A stretch of 31,537 nt of DNA, taken from IMG/VR virus record IMGVR_UViG_3300032333_000053, positions 1-31,537 of that record, one strand, 5' to 3'. Below the pieces are notes generated by a model that had not been told where the DNA came from, did not search any database, and saw nothing but the letters and a program-made list of their open reading frames with translations. This DNA is from a virus. Numbering within the stretch: the first letter of the stretch is position 1; every line of letters starts with the position of its first letter. The position numbers were made by a program, and so were the translations under genes. Below, piece after piece: positions 1 to 8,626 of this stretch.

Positions 1-2013
1 AAGAAGGAGGAACCTGCTACTCCTGCTCCTGCGGCTAAGCAGGAAACGCTTGACGAGAAGATTGCTAGACTTGAAAAAGAGGCTAAACTTGCCAAACTTG
101 AGAAGGAAGCCGCCGCCAGAAATCGCCCGCCCGTAACTGAAAGAGCAAAGGAGACCGTAAAGGCTGGTTATGAAAAAGCAAAAACGGGTCTTGGAAAAGC
201 CGCAGATGTTGTAAAACAAAAAACGGGTACTGCTCCTACCAGAAGTCCTATTACTGGAAGAATGGTAGAACCTCCGTCACTTTTTGAACGAGGAATTACA
301 AGTCTTGCCGATGTCGCTGGCTGGATGGCTGAAAAAGCAAAAACGGCTGTTACTGGTCAGACAATCGAGGAAGCCATTCGTGCTGGAATGACTCCAGAAC
401 AAAAAGCGTCTCAACTTGCCAGAGATGCTAAAAGAAGTTCTGCCGTTAAGCAATCTATTGCTACGCAAGCAAGAGAACAAAGACTGAATACTCCTAGCCC
501 TAATCTTAATGTCGGCCCAGAAAAACAGGTAGTTGTTAGTACTTCAAGGGGCAAGGAAGGTGTTGTACCTGCTGGTACAAACAAAAAGGCCGTTGTTATT
601 CCTCTTGAAGAAAGAGTTCAATCCTTCACTGCAAAGTTGGACAGGTTTATTAGAAATGAATCTCCGTTGCTTAACGCTAGAAATGTTGACAGGGCTACGG
701 TTCCGCAGGGTTCAATTGAAGGTGCTAAAAACAAGTTGAAAGGGTTGGTTGGCGGTGACGCTACAGCCGAAGATTTCATCGTTAAGTCCTTGAACAGGTC
801 TGGCGAGTTTAGCCCAGATGAAGTTCCTAAGATTGCCAGAAGGCTTGTAGCAGACCCCACCTTTAGGGCAACTCTTGAAGAAAGTCAGTTGTTCGATGCC
901 TACGAAAGACCTAACAACAGACTTAGCGGTGGTGCTCCTAAGCCTATCGACAGAAGAACAAGTGCAGTTAAGCCGTCTCCTGCGGCTGAGCCTACGCTCC
1001 AAGAAAGACTTGCTAGATTCCAAGAAAACAGAGTAAAGCAAACGCAAATTGATATTGAGAATGCCCGTAAGGCTCTTGCTCCTTATGGCGACCCACAGCG
1101 TGATGCAAAACTTGCTAGCCAAGCCGCTGAACAACTTGCTCCTTATGGTGGAAAGGGGCCGTCTGTTGCTACTGGCCCGCAAGCCCAGTTGGAACTTAGA
1201 AACGAAATTGAGACACGCTCCAGAGCGTTGGCGGCTAAGAGGGCTGAAACCGAAGCCGCTAGAGTGGCAACTCGTACAAGAATTGAAGGAGCCAATAACC
1301 AAGCGGAACAGGCTTTCCTTGCTAGACTTGCCAAAGAAAGAGAAGCCGTAAATCTTGCTAAGCAAGCCGAAGCCGATGCTACTTGGGATTTGAGAACTCC
1401 CAGAGAACTTGCCATGGCTGGTGCTTCTACTGGTGCTGTTGGCAACGCCCCTAGCGGTGTCACCAGAATGGACAGACTTAGAAATGTCGCTTCGCTTAAT
1501 GCGTCTACGCCAGAAGAATATGCCCTTCAAAAATGGCTACGCTCTCGTGCTCCGTTGAACAATATTTCCACAGAAGGAGGTGCTCCTCTTCGTGGTATTG
1601 TTGCTGGTCGTGCTCCTAGCAGACTTGGTGGTGTGGCTACACTTGGTGGACAGGCTTTTGGTGTCGTTCCAGACATCATGACTGGTTATGCTTTGGGTAG
1701 ACAAGGTTCTGCCATCACTAGCGAAGGCAGAGTCCTTTATCCTAGCGAAGTTGTTAATGTTGATGGAATGTCTTATCCCTTGGAAAATGTTCAAGCGATT
1801 AACTACTATCATCCTAGAAACGCTGACAAACACCCAGAAGTAACGCACAAACAGAGATATGAATTTTATCCGAATTGGTATAAGGATGAAATGGATGCCA
1901 GACAGCAGGATGTAAATGAATGGGTTCAGAGGACTGGTTATCAGTACAAGCCGATGTTTGGTAGCGAACCCATGGCTCCAGAAGTTCTTAATGCAATTAG
2001 AACAGCACAGTGA
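1..2013 (+). CDS. Ala/Lys/Glu-rich phage protein, 5'-truncated by window edge
   Basis: The reading frame is open from base 1 to the TGA at 2011-2013, so 670 residues are visible and the true start lies outside the window. The ATG at 262 is only an internal methionine: the 87 codons before it are open and have the same composition (charged helical text with repeated E-K-A words). The first 150 residues are Lys/Glu/Ala-rich and probably helical. The middle has two LAPYG words about 20 residues apart, followed by a long Arg/Ala/Glu helical stretch. A Gly-rich hydrophobic segment (LGGVATLGGQAFGVVPDIM) lies about 120 residues from the end, and the C-terminus is rich in Tyr and Trp. No enzyme family is recognised. 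It overlaps the terminase start by four bases (GTGA), so it is translationally coupled to the packaging genes. A structural or ejection protein is a guess from composition and position. Confidence 0.8.
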   Translation, partial: KKEEPATPAPAAKQETLDEKIARLEKEAKLAKLEKEAAARNRPPVTERAKETVKAGYEKAKTGLGKAADVVKQKTGTAPTRSPITGRMVEPPSLFERGITSLADVAGWMAEKAKTAVTGQTIEEAIRAGMTPEQKASQLARDAKRSSAVKQSIATQAREQRLNTPSPNLNVGPEKQVVVSTSRGKEGVVPAGTNKKAVVIPLEERVQSFTAKLDRFIRNESPLLNARNVDRATVPQGSIEGAKNKLKGLVGGDATAEDFIVKSLNRSGEFSPDEVPKIARRLVADPTFRATLEESQLFDAYERPNNRLSGGAPKPIDRRTSAVKPSPAAEPTLQERLARFQENRVKQTQIDIENARKALAPYGDPQRDAKLASQAAEQLAPYGGKGPSVATGPQAQLELRNEIETRSRALAAKRAETEAARVATRTRIEGANNQAEQAFLARLAKEREAVNLAKQAEADATWDLRTPRELAMAGASTGAVGNAPSGVTRMDRLRNVASLNASTPEEYALQKWLRSRAPLNNISTEGGAPLRGIVAGRAPSRLGGVATLGGQAFGVVPDIMTGYALGRQGSAITSEGRVLYPSEVVNVDGMSYPLENVQAINYYHPRNADKHPEVTHKQRYEFYPNWYKDEMDARQQDVNEWVQRTGYQYKPMFGSEPMAPEVLNAIRTAQ

Positions 2014-3623
2014 GTGACCCCCTTGAGTCATACAAGCCGACCCAGCATCCTGTTGTAAAACTGCCAGATGTTAAGGCACTGGTAGCAAAGTTTGGCACTG
2101 AGAAGGCCATCGAGATTCTTCAACTTAGAGAAGACAAAATCCTAGCGGAAAAACTAGACCCGTACAGACATGGCTTTGAGCCGTGGCACTGGAAGGAAGC
2201 AGACCAGATTCTGAAGGACAAACAGGAAATCTTGGTGCTTGGTGGCAACCGTGCTGGCAAAACGGAGTGGGCGGCTAAGCGTCTTATTCAGACAATGGTC
2301 AACAAGGACAAGGCTATGGTGTGGTGTCTGCATACCACGCACCAGTCCAGCATCCAGATGCAACAGAATGTTGTCTACAAGTACCTGCCACCCGAACTAA
2401 AAATTGCAAAAAAGACCAAGATTACGAATGTTTCGTATTCCCAGAAGAACGGATTCAGCGACAACACCTTTATTTTGCCGAATGGCTCCCAGTGCGTGTT
2501 CATGAACTACGCCCAGAAGAAAGATGTTATCGAAGGTGGCGAATGTGACCTAATTTGGTGTGACGAACTTGTGCCTTTGGACTGGATTGACACCCTTCGC
2601 TACCGTGTTGTGACCCGTAGAGGCAAGTTGGTCGTTACATTTACCCCCATCCAAGGTTATTCGCAGGTCGTTAAGGACTATGTGGCTGGTTGTAAGTTCA
2701 AAAAGTCGCTTAGAGCCGAACTTTTGGAAGATTCTTTGATGCATGTTAACGGTGTTCAGCGTGGTCATATGCCTTTTACGGCAGATTGCCACCGTCCGAA
2801 CGCTGGAATTGCTTGGTTTCACTCCGCTTTGAATGTTTACTCGCCTTTTGACGAGATGAAGAAGACCTTAATGGGTCGAAATAACCACGAAATTAAGATT
2901 CGTGCGTACGGATACGCTGAAAATACAGTTGGTTCTCAATTTCCCCGTTTTGGCGACAGTTCTATCGTTTCCCATGACAAAATCCCCGAGGAAGGCACGA
3001 ATTATATGGTCGTTGACCCTGCTGGAGCGAGAAACTGGTTCATGCTTTGGCTTCGTGTCACAAAAGAGGGTAAAATGTTCGTCTATCGGGAGTTTCCAGA
3101 TATGTCTCTTGGTGAATGGGCTTTGCCTTCCGACAAACCCGATGGTAAAGAAGGGGTTGCCCAAAGAAACGGTGCAGGGATGGGGTTGGATGAGATTAAG
3201 GCAACAATTCGTAGGCTGGAAGGGGAGGAAGAAATCGCAGAAAGATATATTGACCCCCGTGCTGGTGCGACTCAAGCCGTAGGCAAGGATGGCGGTACAT
3301 CATTGATGGAGTTGCTGGACGATGGTGACGACCCTATGTATTTTGCCCCTGCGGCTGGCGTTGCCATCGAGCAAGGCGTTGCCATTATTAACGACTGGTT
3401 CTCCTATGACCTTTCCCAGCCTCTAAGCCCAATCAACGAACCTAGGTTGTTCGTTTCGGACAAGTGCCAGAACCTTATTTATTGCCTAAAGGAGTGGACT
3501 GGTGCTGACGGTGAAAAGGGTGCTACAAAAGACCCTATTGACTGTTTGCGATATCTCGCTGTTATGTCGCCAGTGCACATTGGCAACGACTATACTCCCG
3601 TAGGCAAGCCATTTATCTATTAA
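2010..3623 (+). CDS. terL: Terminase large subunit (packaging ATPase/nuclease)
   Basis: 537 residues, the usual size for a phage large terminase, which docks on the portal, pumps DNA into the prohead and cuts the concatemer. The N-terminal ATPase has a Walker A motif GGNRAGKT at residues 78-85 and a Walker B motif LIWCDE at 181-186, with the catalytic Glu at its end. The C-terminal RNase H-like nuclease shows acidic residues in the expected order: YMVVDPAG (D336), ERYIDPRAG (D415) and DPIDCLRY (D508/D511). The start is a GTG overlapping the stop of the upstream gene (GTGA). No Shine-Dalgarno precedes it, so re-initiation after the upstream gene is likely. The portal gene follows after one base. 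No small terminase subunit is recognisable in the window. Function is certain from the motifs; the packaging type (cos, pac or terminal repeats) cannot be told. Confidence 0.96.
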   Translation: MSDPLESYKPTQHPVVKLPDVKALVAKFGTEKAIEILQLREDKILAEKLDPYRHGFEPWHWKEADQILKDKQEILVLGGNRAGKTEWAAKRLIQTMVNKDKAMVWCLHTTHQSSIQMQQNVVYKYLPPELKIAKKTKITNVSYSQKNGFSDNTFILPNGSQCVFMNYAQKKDVIEGGECDLIWCDELVPLDWIDTLRYRVVTRRGKLVVTFTPIQGYSQVVKDYVAGCKFKKSLRAELLEDSLMHVNGVQRGHMPFTADCHRPNAGIAWFHSALNVYSPFDEMKKTLMGRNNHEIKIRAYGYAENTVGSQFPRFGDSSIVSHDKIPEEGTNYMVVDPAGARNWFMLWLRVTKEGKMFVYREFPDMSLGEWALPSDKPDGKEGVAQRNGAGMGLDEIKATIRRLEGEEEIAERYIDPRAGATQAVGKDGGTSLMELLDDGDDPMYFAPAAGVAIEQGVAIINDWFSYDLSQPLSPINEPRLFVSDKCQNLIYCLKEWTGADGEKGATKDPIDCLRYLAVMSPVHIGNDYTPVGKPFIY

Positions 3624-3624
3624 C

Positions 3625-5811
3625 ATGAGTCTTTATAACCCTTCCATGGAATCTAACGGTGACCCGCTGGTCAATGCCAGCGACAAGCCGAATGTCTCCG
3701 CTCTTTACGATGAACTTCAGCGTTGCTTCTACCATGGAGCAAATGCGGCTGAACTTAACGCCAACGATGACCTGCGTTATTGCAGATGGGAGGGTCAGAC
3801 CATTGACGGCAGAAAGCATTCTACTGGTAAGCCCGAAGATGAACCTGCCATGCCGTTTGAAGGTGCGTCCGATGTAAGAATTAGACTTATTGACAGAGTT
3901 ATTAACGAGCAGGTCGCCATGTTGATGAACTCGCTGAAGTTGGCTAAACTTGGCGTAAGCGGAAGAACCGCTGACGATGCGGCTTATGCTTCTGGCATGA
4001 ATTCGCTTATCGGTCACTTTACCAACAGGCTTAGAAGCGAACTGCGAAGAGAAACAGAACTGTTCTGTCAGTACGGAAACCAATATGGCTGGTCTGCCAT
4101 GTATGTTGGCTGGGAACAGCAAGTTGGTCTTAGAGAGCAGAAGTTTAACATGGTCGAACTTATTGAAATGGCGACCACCGCTGACCCGAGTCAAAGCGAA
4201 CTCATTTCCGCTCTGCCCGAATACATTATTAACCCGCAGACCGAAGACATGGCTGTTGCTATTCTTACCCAGCGTCTGCTGACCATCAAGGAGAAGGAAG
4301 TCAGACGAATGGTTAAGGAACTTCGTGAGACTGGTACTGCTACCGTCTTTGAGGAGACTATCACTAAGAACCTTCCTTGCGTCACTGCCCTTAAGCCGTT
4401 TGACGAAATCAGTTTCCCTCCAGAAACCATCGAATTCCAGAAAGCCCGTGTTGTCTTTAGAAGAATGTTCATGACGGAAGTCGAACTTCGTTCTATGGAG
4501 CGTAACGATGGCTGGGATAACGATGCTATCGAAGAAGCCGTCAATACGGCTGGCAAGATGTCTTGGTATAACGACCCGAATATCGTTCCTAGAGCAAACA
4601 TGCTCGATACCTACGAATTCAGAGGAAACCACCTTATTGAGGTCTGCTATGCCTATACTCGCCAGATTAACGAAGATGGCATTCCTCACATTTACTACAC
4701 CGCCTTCTGCCCTAACGCTTCTAGGTCTTCCTACTTCAAGCACGAGAAACTTGGGTACGCCCATGGGCAGTATCCTTTCGTAATTTACCGCAGAGAGAAC
4801 ATTCGGAAGAACATTGCCGAATCTAGAGGCATCCCCGAAATCTTGATGACCGAACAGGCTGAACTTAAGGGACAGCACGACTCGATGAGAGACCGTACCG
4901 CCTTTGAGACAGTGCCTCCGATTATGGTCAAGAGACGCATCCAAGGTATTGGTCGAATTGGCCCTGCCCAACAGTTGCCTGTGTCTAGCCCCGATGACTA
5001 CAAGTTCATGGAGCCTCCGAGAGGCACTCCTAACTTGGCTCAAATGGTCATTGAGCATGTCGAGACAAATGCGGCTAGATACTTTGGTCTTACCTCTGGT
5101 ATGCAGAAGCCCGAGACTCCTGCACCGTACGCCCAGATGCTCCAGCAGGTTGCTACCGACAATTGGCTTACTACCATCTCCGAGATTTACACCCAACTGT
5201 TGCAACTTGGTCTTCAGTACCTTGCCAGCGAGGAAATCGAGAGAATCACCAACATCTCCATTCCGCAGAACATGTCGGACATCGCCAACCAGTTCGACTA
5301 TGAACTGAAGTTCGACATTCGTAATCTTTATGTCGATTTCGTGATGGAAAAACTTGCGGCTATTAACCAGTCCGTCCTGCCGATGGATGCTGGTGGTGTT
5401 ATTGACAGAAACAAACTCATTGCCATCGCTATGAACGCCATTGCTCCCGATATGGCTAAGGAAGTCATTATCGACCAAGCGACAGCCTCCCAGAAGATGT
5501 ATCGTGATGTCCAAACCGACATTGCCCTTATGATTCTGGGTAACGAGCCTCAGTATGTCGAAAACGACCCGACAGCCCAGACCAAGATGCAGTATGTGCA
5601 GGACATTATGTCCAAGAATCCTGTTGCTCAGCAGAACGCACAGGGTAACCCGACCTTCCAGATGATTTTTGAGAATTATGTCAAGAATCTGCAAATGAGC
5701 GTCAGCCAACAGCAAAACAAGCAAATTGGTCGCATTGGGGTATCCCCTCTGGCTGAAAAACTGGCTCAACAGCAAATGATGCCTTCCAACAACAATGAAG
5801 CACCTGTATAA
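3625..5811 (+). CDS. Portal protein
   Basis: 728 residues, in the range of the long portals of podoviruses. The portal forms the ring at the special capsid vertex through which DNA enters and leaves. Supporting signs are the position directly after TerL and the N-terminal motif WEGQTIDGRKH (residues 55-65) followed by PFEGASDVR (79-87 region), a pattern I know from phage portal families. A conserved-looking YFGLTSGMQKP segment lies near residue 485, then long amphipathic helices and a Gln/Asn-rich tail. The ATG at 3625 lies one base after the terminase stop and has no SD. The last 17 bases overlap the next gene. The complementary strand is open for 720 codons here; I treat that as a codon-usage artefact. 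Confidence 0.92.
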   Translation: MSLYNPSMESNGDPLVNASDKPNVSALYDELQRCFYHGANAAELNANDDLRYCRWEGQTIDGRKHSTGKPEDEPAMPFEGASDVRIRLIDRVINEQVAMLMNSLKLAKLGVSGRTADDAAYASGMNSLIGHFTNRLRSELRRETELFCQYGNQYGWSAMYVGWEQQVGLREQKFNMVELIEMATTADPSQSELISALPEYIINPQTEDMAVAILTQRLLTIKEKEVRRMVKELRETGTATVFEETITKNLPCVTALKPFDEISFPPETIEFQKARVVFRRMFMTEVELRSMERNDGWDNDAIEEAVNTAGKMSWYNDPNIVPRANMLDTYEFRGNHLIEVCYAYTRQINEDGIPHIYYTAFCPNASRSSYFKHEKLGYAHGQYPFVIYRRENIRKNIAESRGIPEILMTEQAELKGQHDSMRDRTAFETVPPIMVKRRIQGIGRIGPAQQLPVSSPDDYKFMEPPRGTPNLAQMVIEHVETNAARYFGLTSGMQKPETPAPYAQMLQQVATDNWLTTISEIYTQLLQLGLQYLASEEIERITNISIPQNMSDIANQFDYELKFDIRNLYVDFVMEKLAAINQSVLPMDAGGVIDRNKLIAIAMNAIAPDMAKEVIIDQATASQKMYRDVQTDIALMILGNEPQYVENDPTAQTKMQYVQDIMSKNPVAQQNAQGNPTFQMIFENYVKNLQMSVSQQQNKQIGRIGVSPLAEKLAQQQMMPSNNNEAPV

Positions 5812-6061
5812 TCCCGAACACCTCGCTTTTGAGGGTCAAAACGAAGTCTGGAGCCAGATTATGCTGGTTATTGACTTAAACATTAAATCTGAGACTGACG
5901 AAGCCCTGTCTATTGAACTTCAAGGGGAAAAGAGAGCGTTTCAGTGCGGACGGGCTTCTTGCATCAAAGACTTCAAGCGTATGCTACTTGAAATCCGAAA
6001 AGAAGGCATGGATAGGAAGCACATGAACTGGACGACTGACGAAGAACTAAATTCTTTGTAA
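5795..6061 (+). CDS. Small protein of unknown function, 88 aa
   Basis: Not recognised. The predicted protein starts MKHLYNPEHLAFEGQNEVW and has two Cys/His-containing patches in its second half, with no clear zinc finger. The ATG lies 17 bases before the portal stop in another frame, and the gene stops just before the only sizeable gap in the rightward unit. Position between portal and scaffold suggests a small head-assembly or accessory protein, but nothing in the sequence proves it. The overlapping start, collinearity and base composition like its neighbours support that it is real. Confidence 0.7.
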   Translation: MKHLYNPEHLAFEGQNEVWSQIMLVIDLNIKSETDEALSIELQGEKRAFQCGRASCIKDFKRMLLEIRKEGMDRKHMNWTTDEELNSL

Positions 6062-6149
6062 AAACAGTTGACAGATGTAAAACGATTGTAAAAGTAACTT
6101 TGTTTTCCTTGTTTTCTCAAAACATTGTAAAGTCCAAGCAGACTTGAGA
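6057..6149 (+). promoter_or_regulatory. Putative promoter/regulatory gap with four TGTAAA repeats
   Basis: This is the longest non-coding gap in the rightward unit, directly before the scaffold and capsid genes. It is AT-rich and carries TGTAAAA at 6057, 6076 and 6087 and TGTAAAG at 6126. TTGACA occurs at 6068-6073, but no good TATAAT follows at 16-18 bases. TAACTTTG at 6095-6102 matches the Bacteroidetes -7 consensus TAnnTTTG, though the gap to the nearest upstream TTG (24 bases) is slightly long. A tiny GTTTT-CTC-AAAAC hairpin lies at 6111-6123. A promoter raising capsid expression is plausible; which sigma factor reads it is open. Confidence 0.4.
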
Positions 6150-7148
6150 ATGCTTAATAATCTCATGAACCCAGAAGAAGAAAACAGCGATAACGACAAC
6201 GCTGAGTCGCAAGACGAAAATGTCGTAAACGAGGGTATCGGCTCTCTTACAACGGAACGCCTAACGGATATTCTCCGAAGGGACTTTGACCCCACCGAAC
6301 AAGGTCAGACGGACACTGCCGAGTCCGAGAGTAATCAAGCAGAAGACTATGAAGGGGACGGTGAGCAAAACGCCACCGAAACTGAAAATAGCGAAGAGGT
6401 TCATTCACAGGACGAAGAAGAAACGGAGGACAGGGGTCTTTCTAAGGGCGTTAAGAAGCGAATTGATAAACTGGTGTCGAAGCGTAGGGAAGCCGAAGCC
6501 GAGATTGCCAAACTCAAAGAAGAACTTGAAGCCACTAGAAATCAGAAGACAGCCCCCGAACCGATTGTTTCCATCAAGGATAATCCTTACAGCCACATTA
6601 ACAGCGTTGCAGAAATCGAGAGCGAAGTCTCTCAGGCACGGTCTGTTCGTAGATGGTGCGAGGAACATTCTGAAGGTTACACGGCTACGGATGCTGAAGG
6701 CAATGAAACCTACTACTCTGCCGAAGAGGTTAAGCAAATCAAGTTAAACGCTATTGACGCACTTGAAGAGCACCTCCCTAAGCGGATGCAGTATGTCAGA
6801 GCCAAAGATAACTTTGAAAACCTTGCCGAAAAGGAATATGGTATTGTTTGGAAGAAGGACGCAGATTCTCGTGAGAAGCAAATTGCTTACCAGTTTCTGA
6901 AGGCTTTCCCCGAAATCACCAGATTCCCCGACTACAAGATGGTTATTGGTGACTACATCGCTGGCGTTAAAGCCCGTGAAAGCAAAGGCTCCAAGACTGT
7001 TGCGAAGGCTCCGCATAATCCTAGACCGAGTGGGTCGGCTCCTAAAGCCAACAGTGCAGACAGCAGACTGAAGGCATCCGAACAACGCTTCAAGAGCAAT
7101 TCTTCTAGCGAAGACCTCAAGGAAATCCTGCTTAAAAAGTTCCTATAA
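6150..7148 (+). CDS. Scaffolding protein (putative)
   Basis: 332 residues from the ATG at 6150. An in-frame TTG lies two codons upstream and a further ATG at 6165, so the exact start is uncertain; none has an SD. The first third is very acidic (runs of Glu, Asp, Asn, Ser). A Lys/Glu/Leu coiled-coil stretch with words such as AEIAKLKEELEATRNQ follows. The C-terminal part is helical and ends in a basic, Ser-rich tail. Acidic start, central coiled coil, basic C-terminal end and location between portal and major capsid protein are the usual signature of a phage scaffold, which directs capsid assembly and then leaves or is cleaved. No protease motif is visible. The assignment rests on position and composition. 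Confidence 0.8.
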   Translation: MLNNLMNPEEENSDNDNAESQDENVVNEGIGSLTTERLTDILRRDFDPTEQGQTDTAESESNQAEDYEGDGEQNATETENSEEVHSQDEEETEDRGLSKGVKKRIDKLVSKRREAEAEIAKLKEELEATRNQKTAPEPIVSIKDNPYSHINSVAEIESEVSQARSVRRWCEEHSEGYTATDAEGNETYYSAEEVKQIKLNAIDALEEHLPKRMQYVRAKDNFENLAEKEYGIVWKKDADSREKQIAYQFLKAFPEITRFPDYKMVIGDYIAGVKARESKGSKTVAKAPHNPRPSGSAPKANSADSRLKASEQRFKSNSSSEDLKEILLKKFL

Positions 7149-7156
7149 TTACGCAT

Positions 7157-8257
7157 ATGCCTATTCTTACAGAACCGAAAATTACTTCTGGTAAGCGAGA
7201 AGACCTCGCTGACCTTATCGCTATGGTTGATGCCCGTGACACGCCTTTCTCCTCGATGGCGAAGAAGGGTAGCAAGCCCGGAAATACGCACTTCCGCTGG
7301 CAGGTTGACCAGTTGCCTACCACCAAGACTGGTGGTGTTATCGATGGCACTGATGTTGACCCTGTCGCTGATGTGGAAAACTATGTCAAGGACACCGTTG
7401 GTGGTGTGACGAAGCAGTACCGCTACGAACTGGGTATGCACCCGCAGATGTTCCGTAGAACTGTCCGAGTCTCCCCGATGGCTCTCGACCTCACTAACAT
7501 CGCTGGTGTCAAGGATGAACTGGCTAACAATGTCGCTAAGGCCGTCAAGATGCTGAAGCGTGACATTGAAGTCACTCTCTGCGGCTCGCAGGGTGCTCAG
7601 CAGGACACTGGTGTTGGTGGCGTTCCGTTCCTTACCCGTGGTCTCGATAAGTATCTCGCTGTTCGTGGTGCTACCTCTGCCAACATTCTTGGTGGTGGTT
7701 CTGCTGACCCGACCAACTATGGTACTGTCGCCCAAGACTCGTATCTGGCTGTCCCGACCGACTTCCAGATGCCCAAGGAGCAGTTCCTCTATGGCACGGT
7801 TGCTAACGACCTCAACGAAGAGAACATTCAGAACCTTCTGACTGGTCTGTACGAACAGACTGGTACTTCCAAGGAATATGACGCTCTTCTTGGTACTCGT
7901 TGCAAGCGTGGCTTCACGAACCTCGTCTTCACGACTGGCTCGTCTGGCTCGACTGAAACCCGTAACTCCGTCCGCACCTTCAACCGTGATGCCGCTGACT
8001 CGACTTACACCTCTACGGTGCAGGTCTTTGAAGGCGACTTCGGCAGACTGAAGTTGCACTCCTCGACTTGGCTGAAGAACAAGTTCGTTGGCTATGTGAT
8101 TCCGTTCGACATGGTGGAAGTCCGCTATGGTGGGCAGGTCGCACAGGTCAGAGAACTCCCCGACTTCGGTGGTGGCCCTGCTCGTACGGTTGAAGCGGTT
8201 CTTGGTCTCGTTGTCCATAACCCGCTGGCCTTCGGTAAACTCGACTTCACTGCCTAA
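7157..8257 (+). CDS. Major capsid protein, SU10/DUF5309 type (HK97 fold)
   Basis: 366 residues. The N-terminal part, REDLADLIAMVDARDTPF (14-31) followed by FRWQVDQLP (46-54), is the hallmark start of the SU10-like (DUF5309) major capsid family. Later come the typical helix rich in Glu/Leu/Lys (ELANNVAKAVKMLKRDIE) and a beta-rich second half. The protein would form the icosahedral shell. Codon use differs from neighbouring genes: many more C-ending codons (CTC, GTC, ATC, TCC, TAC), as expected for the most abundant virion protein. The ATG lies eight bases after the scaffold stop without an SD. There is no fused protease or Ig domain. Confidence 0.93.
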   Translation: MPILTEPKITSGKREDLADLIAMVDARDTPFSSMAKKGSKPGNTHFRWQVDQLPTTKTGGVIDGTDVDPVADVENYVKDTVGGVTKQYRYELGMHPQMFRRTVRVSPMALDLTNIAGVKDELANNVAKAVKMLKRDIEVTLCGSQGAQQDTGVGGVPFLTRGLDKYLAVRGATSANILGGGSADPTNYGTVAQDSYLAVPTDFQMPKEQFLYGTVANDLNEENIQNLLTGLYEQTGTSKEYDALLGTRCKRGFTNLVFTTGSSGSTETRNSVRTFNRDAADSTYTSTVQVFEGDFGRLKLHSSTWLKNKFVGYVIPFDMVEVRYGGQVAQVRELPDFGGGPARTVEAVLGLVVHNPLAFGKLDFTA

Positions 8258-8260
8258 ATA

Positions 8261-8626
8261 GTGTCCAACCTCGTTCAACATTTGTCTGAAGTAATTCCCG
8301 ACCACCTCCGCAAGGGGGTGCAGGAAGAATTGCTCCGTGGGTGGAGAATTGAGGAAACGAAAGCAAGGCATCAAGCCAGACAACTTGGTGCTTTTTTTAA
8401 ACAGAACGAAGCCAAGAACATTGACGGTCTTGGCAGATTGGTTGGAGAAATCCCCTCCACCTCTTATCACTACTGGGGTCAGAGACTTGGGTATGAATGC
8501 TGGAAGGACGATGAATTCGTCCGAGAGTTCTTCAGAGATAACCCCGAGTGTGCTGTTGCGAATTACGCAAAGAAAGCCACCGTAAACGGTGCAATTTTTA
8601 CTGCTGACGGTTATCTTACGAAATGA
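8261..8626 (+). CDS. Conserved-looking small phage protein, 121 aa, GTG start
   Basis: Function unknown. The whole frame contains no ATG codon, so translation must begin at a non-standard codon; the GTG three bases after the capsid stop is the best choice. The protein is helical and basic at the N-terminus (DHLRKGVQEELLRGWRIEE) and has a Tyr/Trp-rich centre (YHYWGQRLGYECW). A run of seven T at 8392-8398 encodes Phe-Phe. It overlaps the next gene by ATGA (8623-8626). Position between capsid and adaptor would suit a head-completion or decoration role, but this is inference only. Confidence 0.72.
   Translation: MSNLVQHLSEVIPDHLRKGVQEELLRGWRIEETKARHQARQLGAFFKQNEAKNIDGLGRLVGEIPSTSYHYWGQRLGYECWKDDEFVREFFRDNPECAVANYAKKATVNGAIFTADGYLTK

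Noticed and set aside
3613-5775. A 720-codon open frame on the minus strand opposite the portal gene
   Set aside because: It mirrors the portal codon use exactly and has no recognisable protein features. The portal rarely uses the codons (TTA, CTA, TCA) that would give antisense stops in that frame.
6068-6096. Standard sigma-70 promoter starting at TTGACA
   Set aside because: The -35 hexamer is perfect, but at 16-18 bases spacing only AAAAGT, AAAGTA or AAGTAA follows, which are poor -10 boxes. Kept only as part of a general regulatory call.
8392-8402. TTTTTTTAAAC as a programmed frameshift site
   Set aside because: The T7 run is in phase for slippage, but a -1 shift reaches TAA at once, and TTTAAAC itself is out of phase. 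No overlapping downstream frame would benefit.
6953-8470. A 505-codon minus-strand frame opposite the capsid gene
   Set aside because: Same artefact: codon bias of the highly expressed capsid gene keeps the opposite frame open. No start signal or family pattern.
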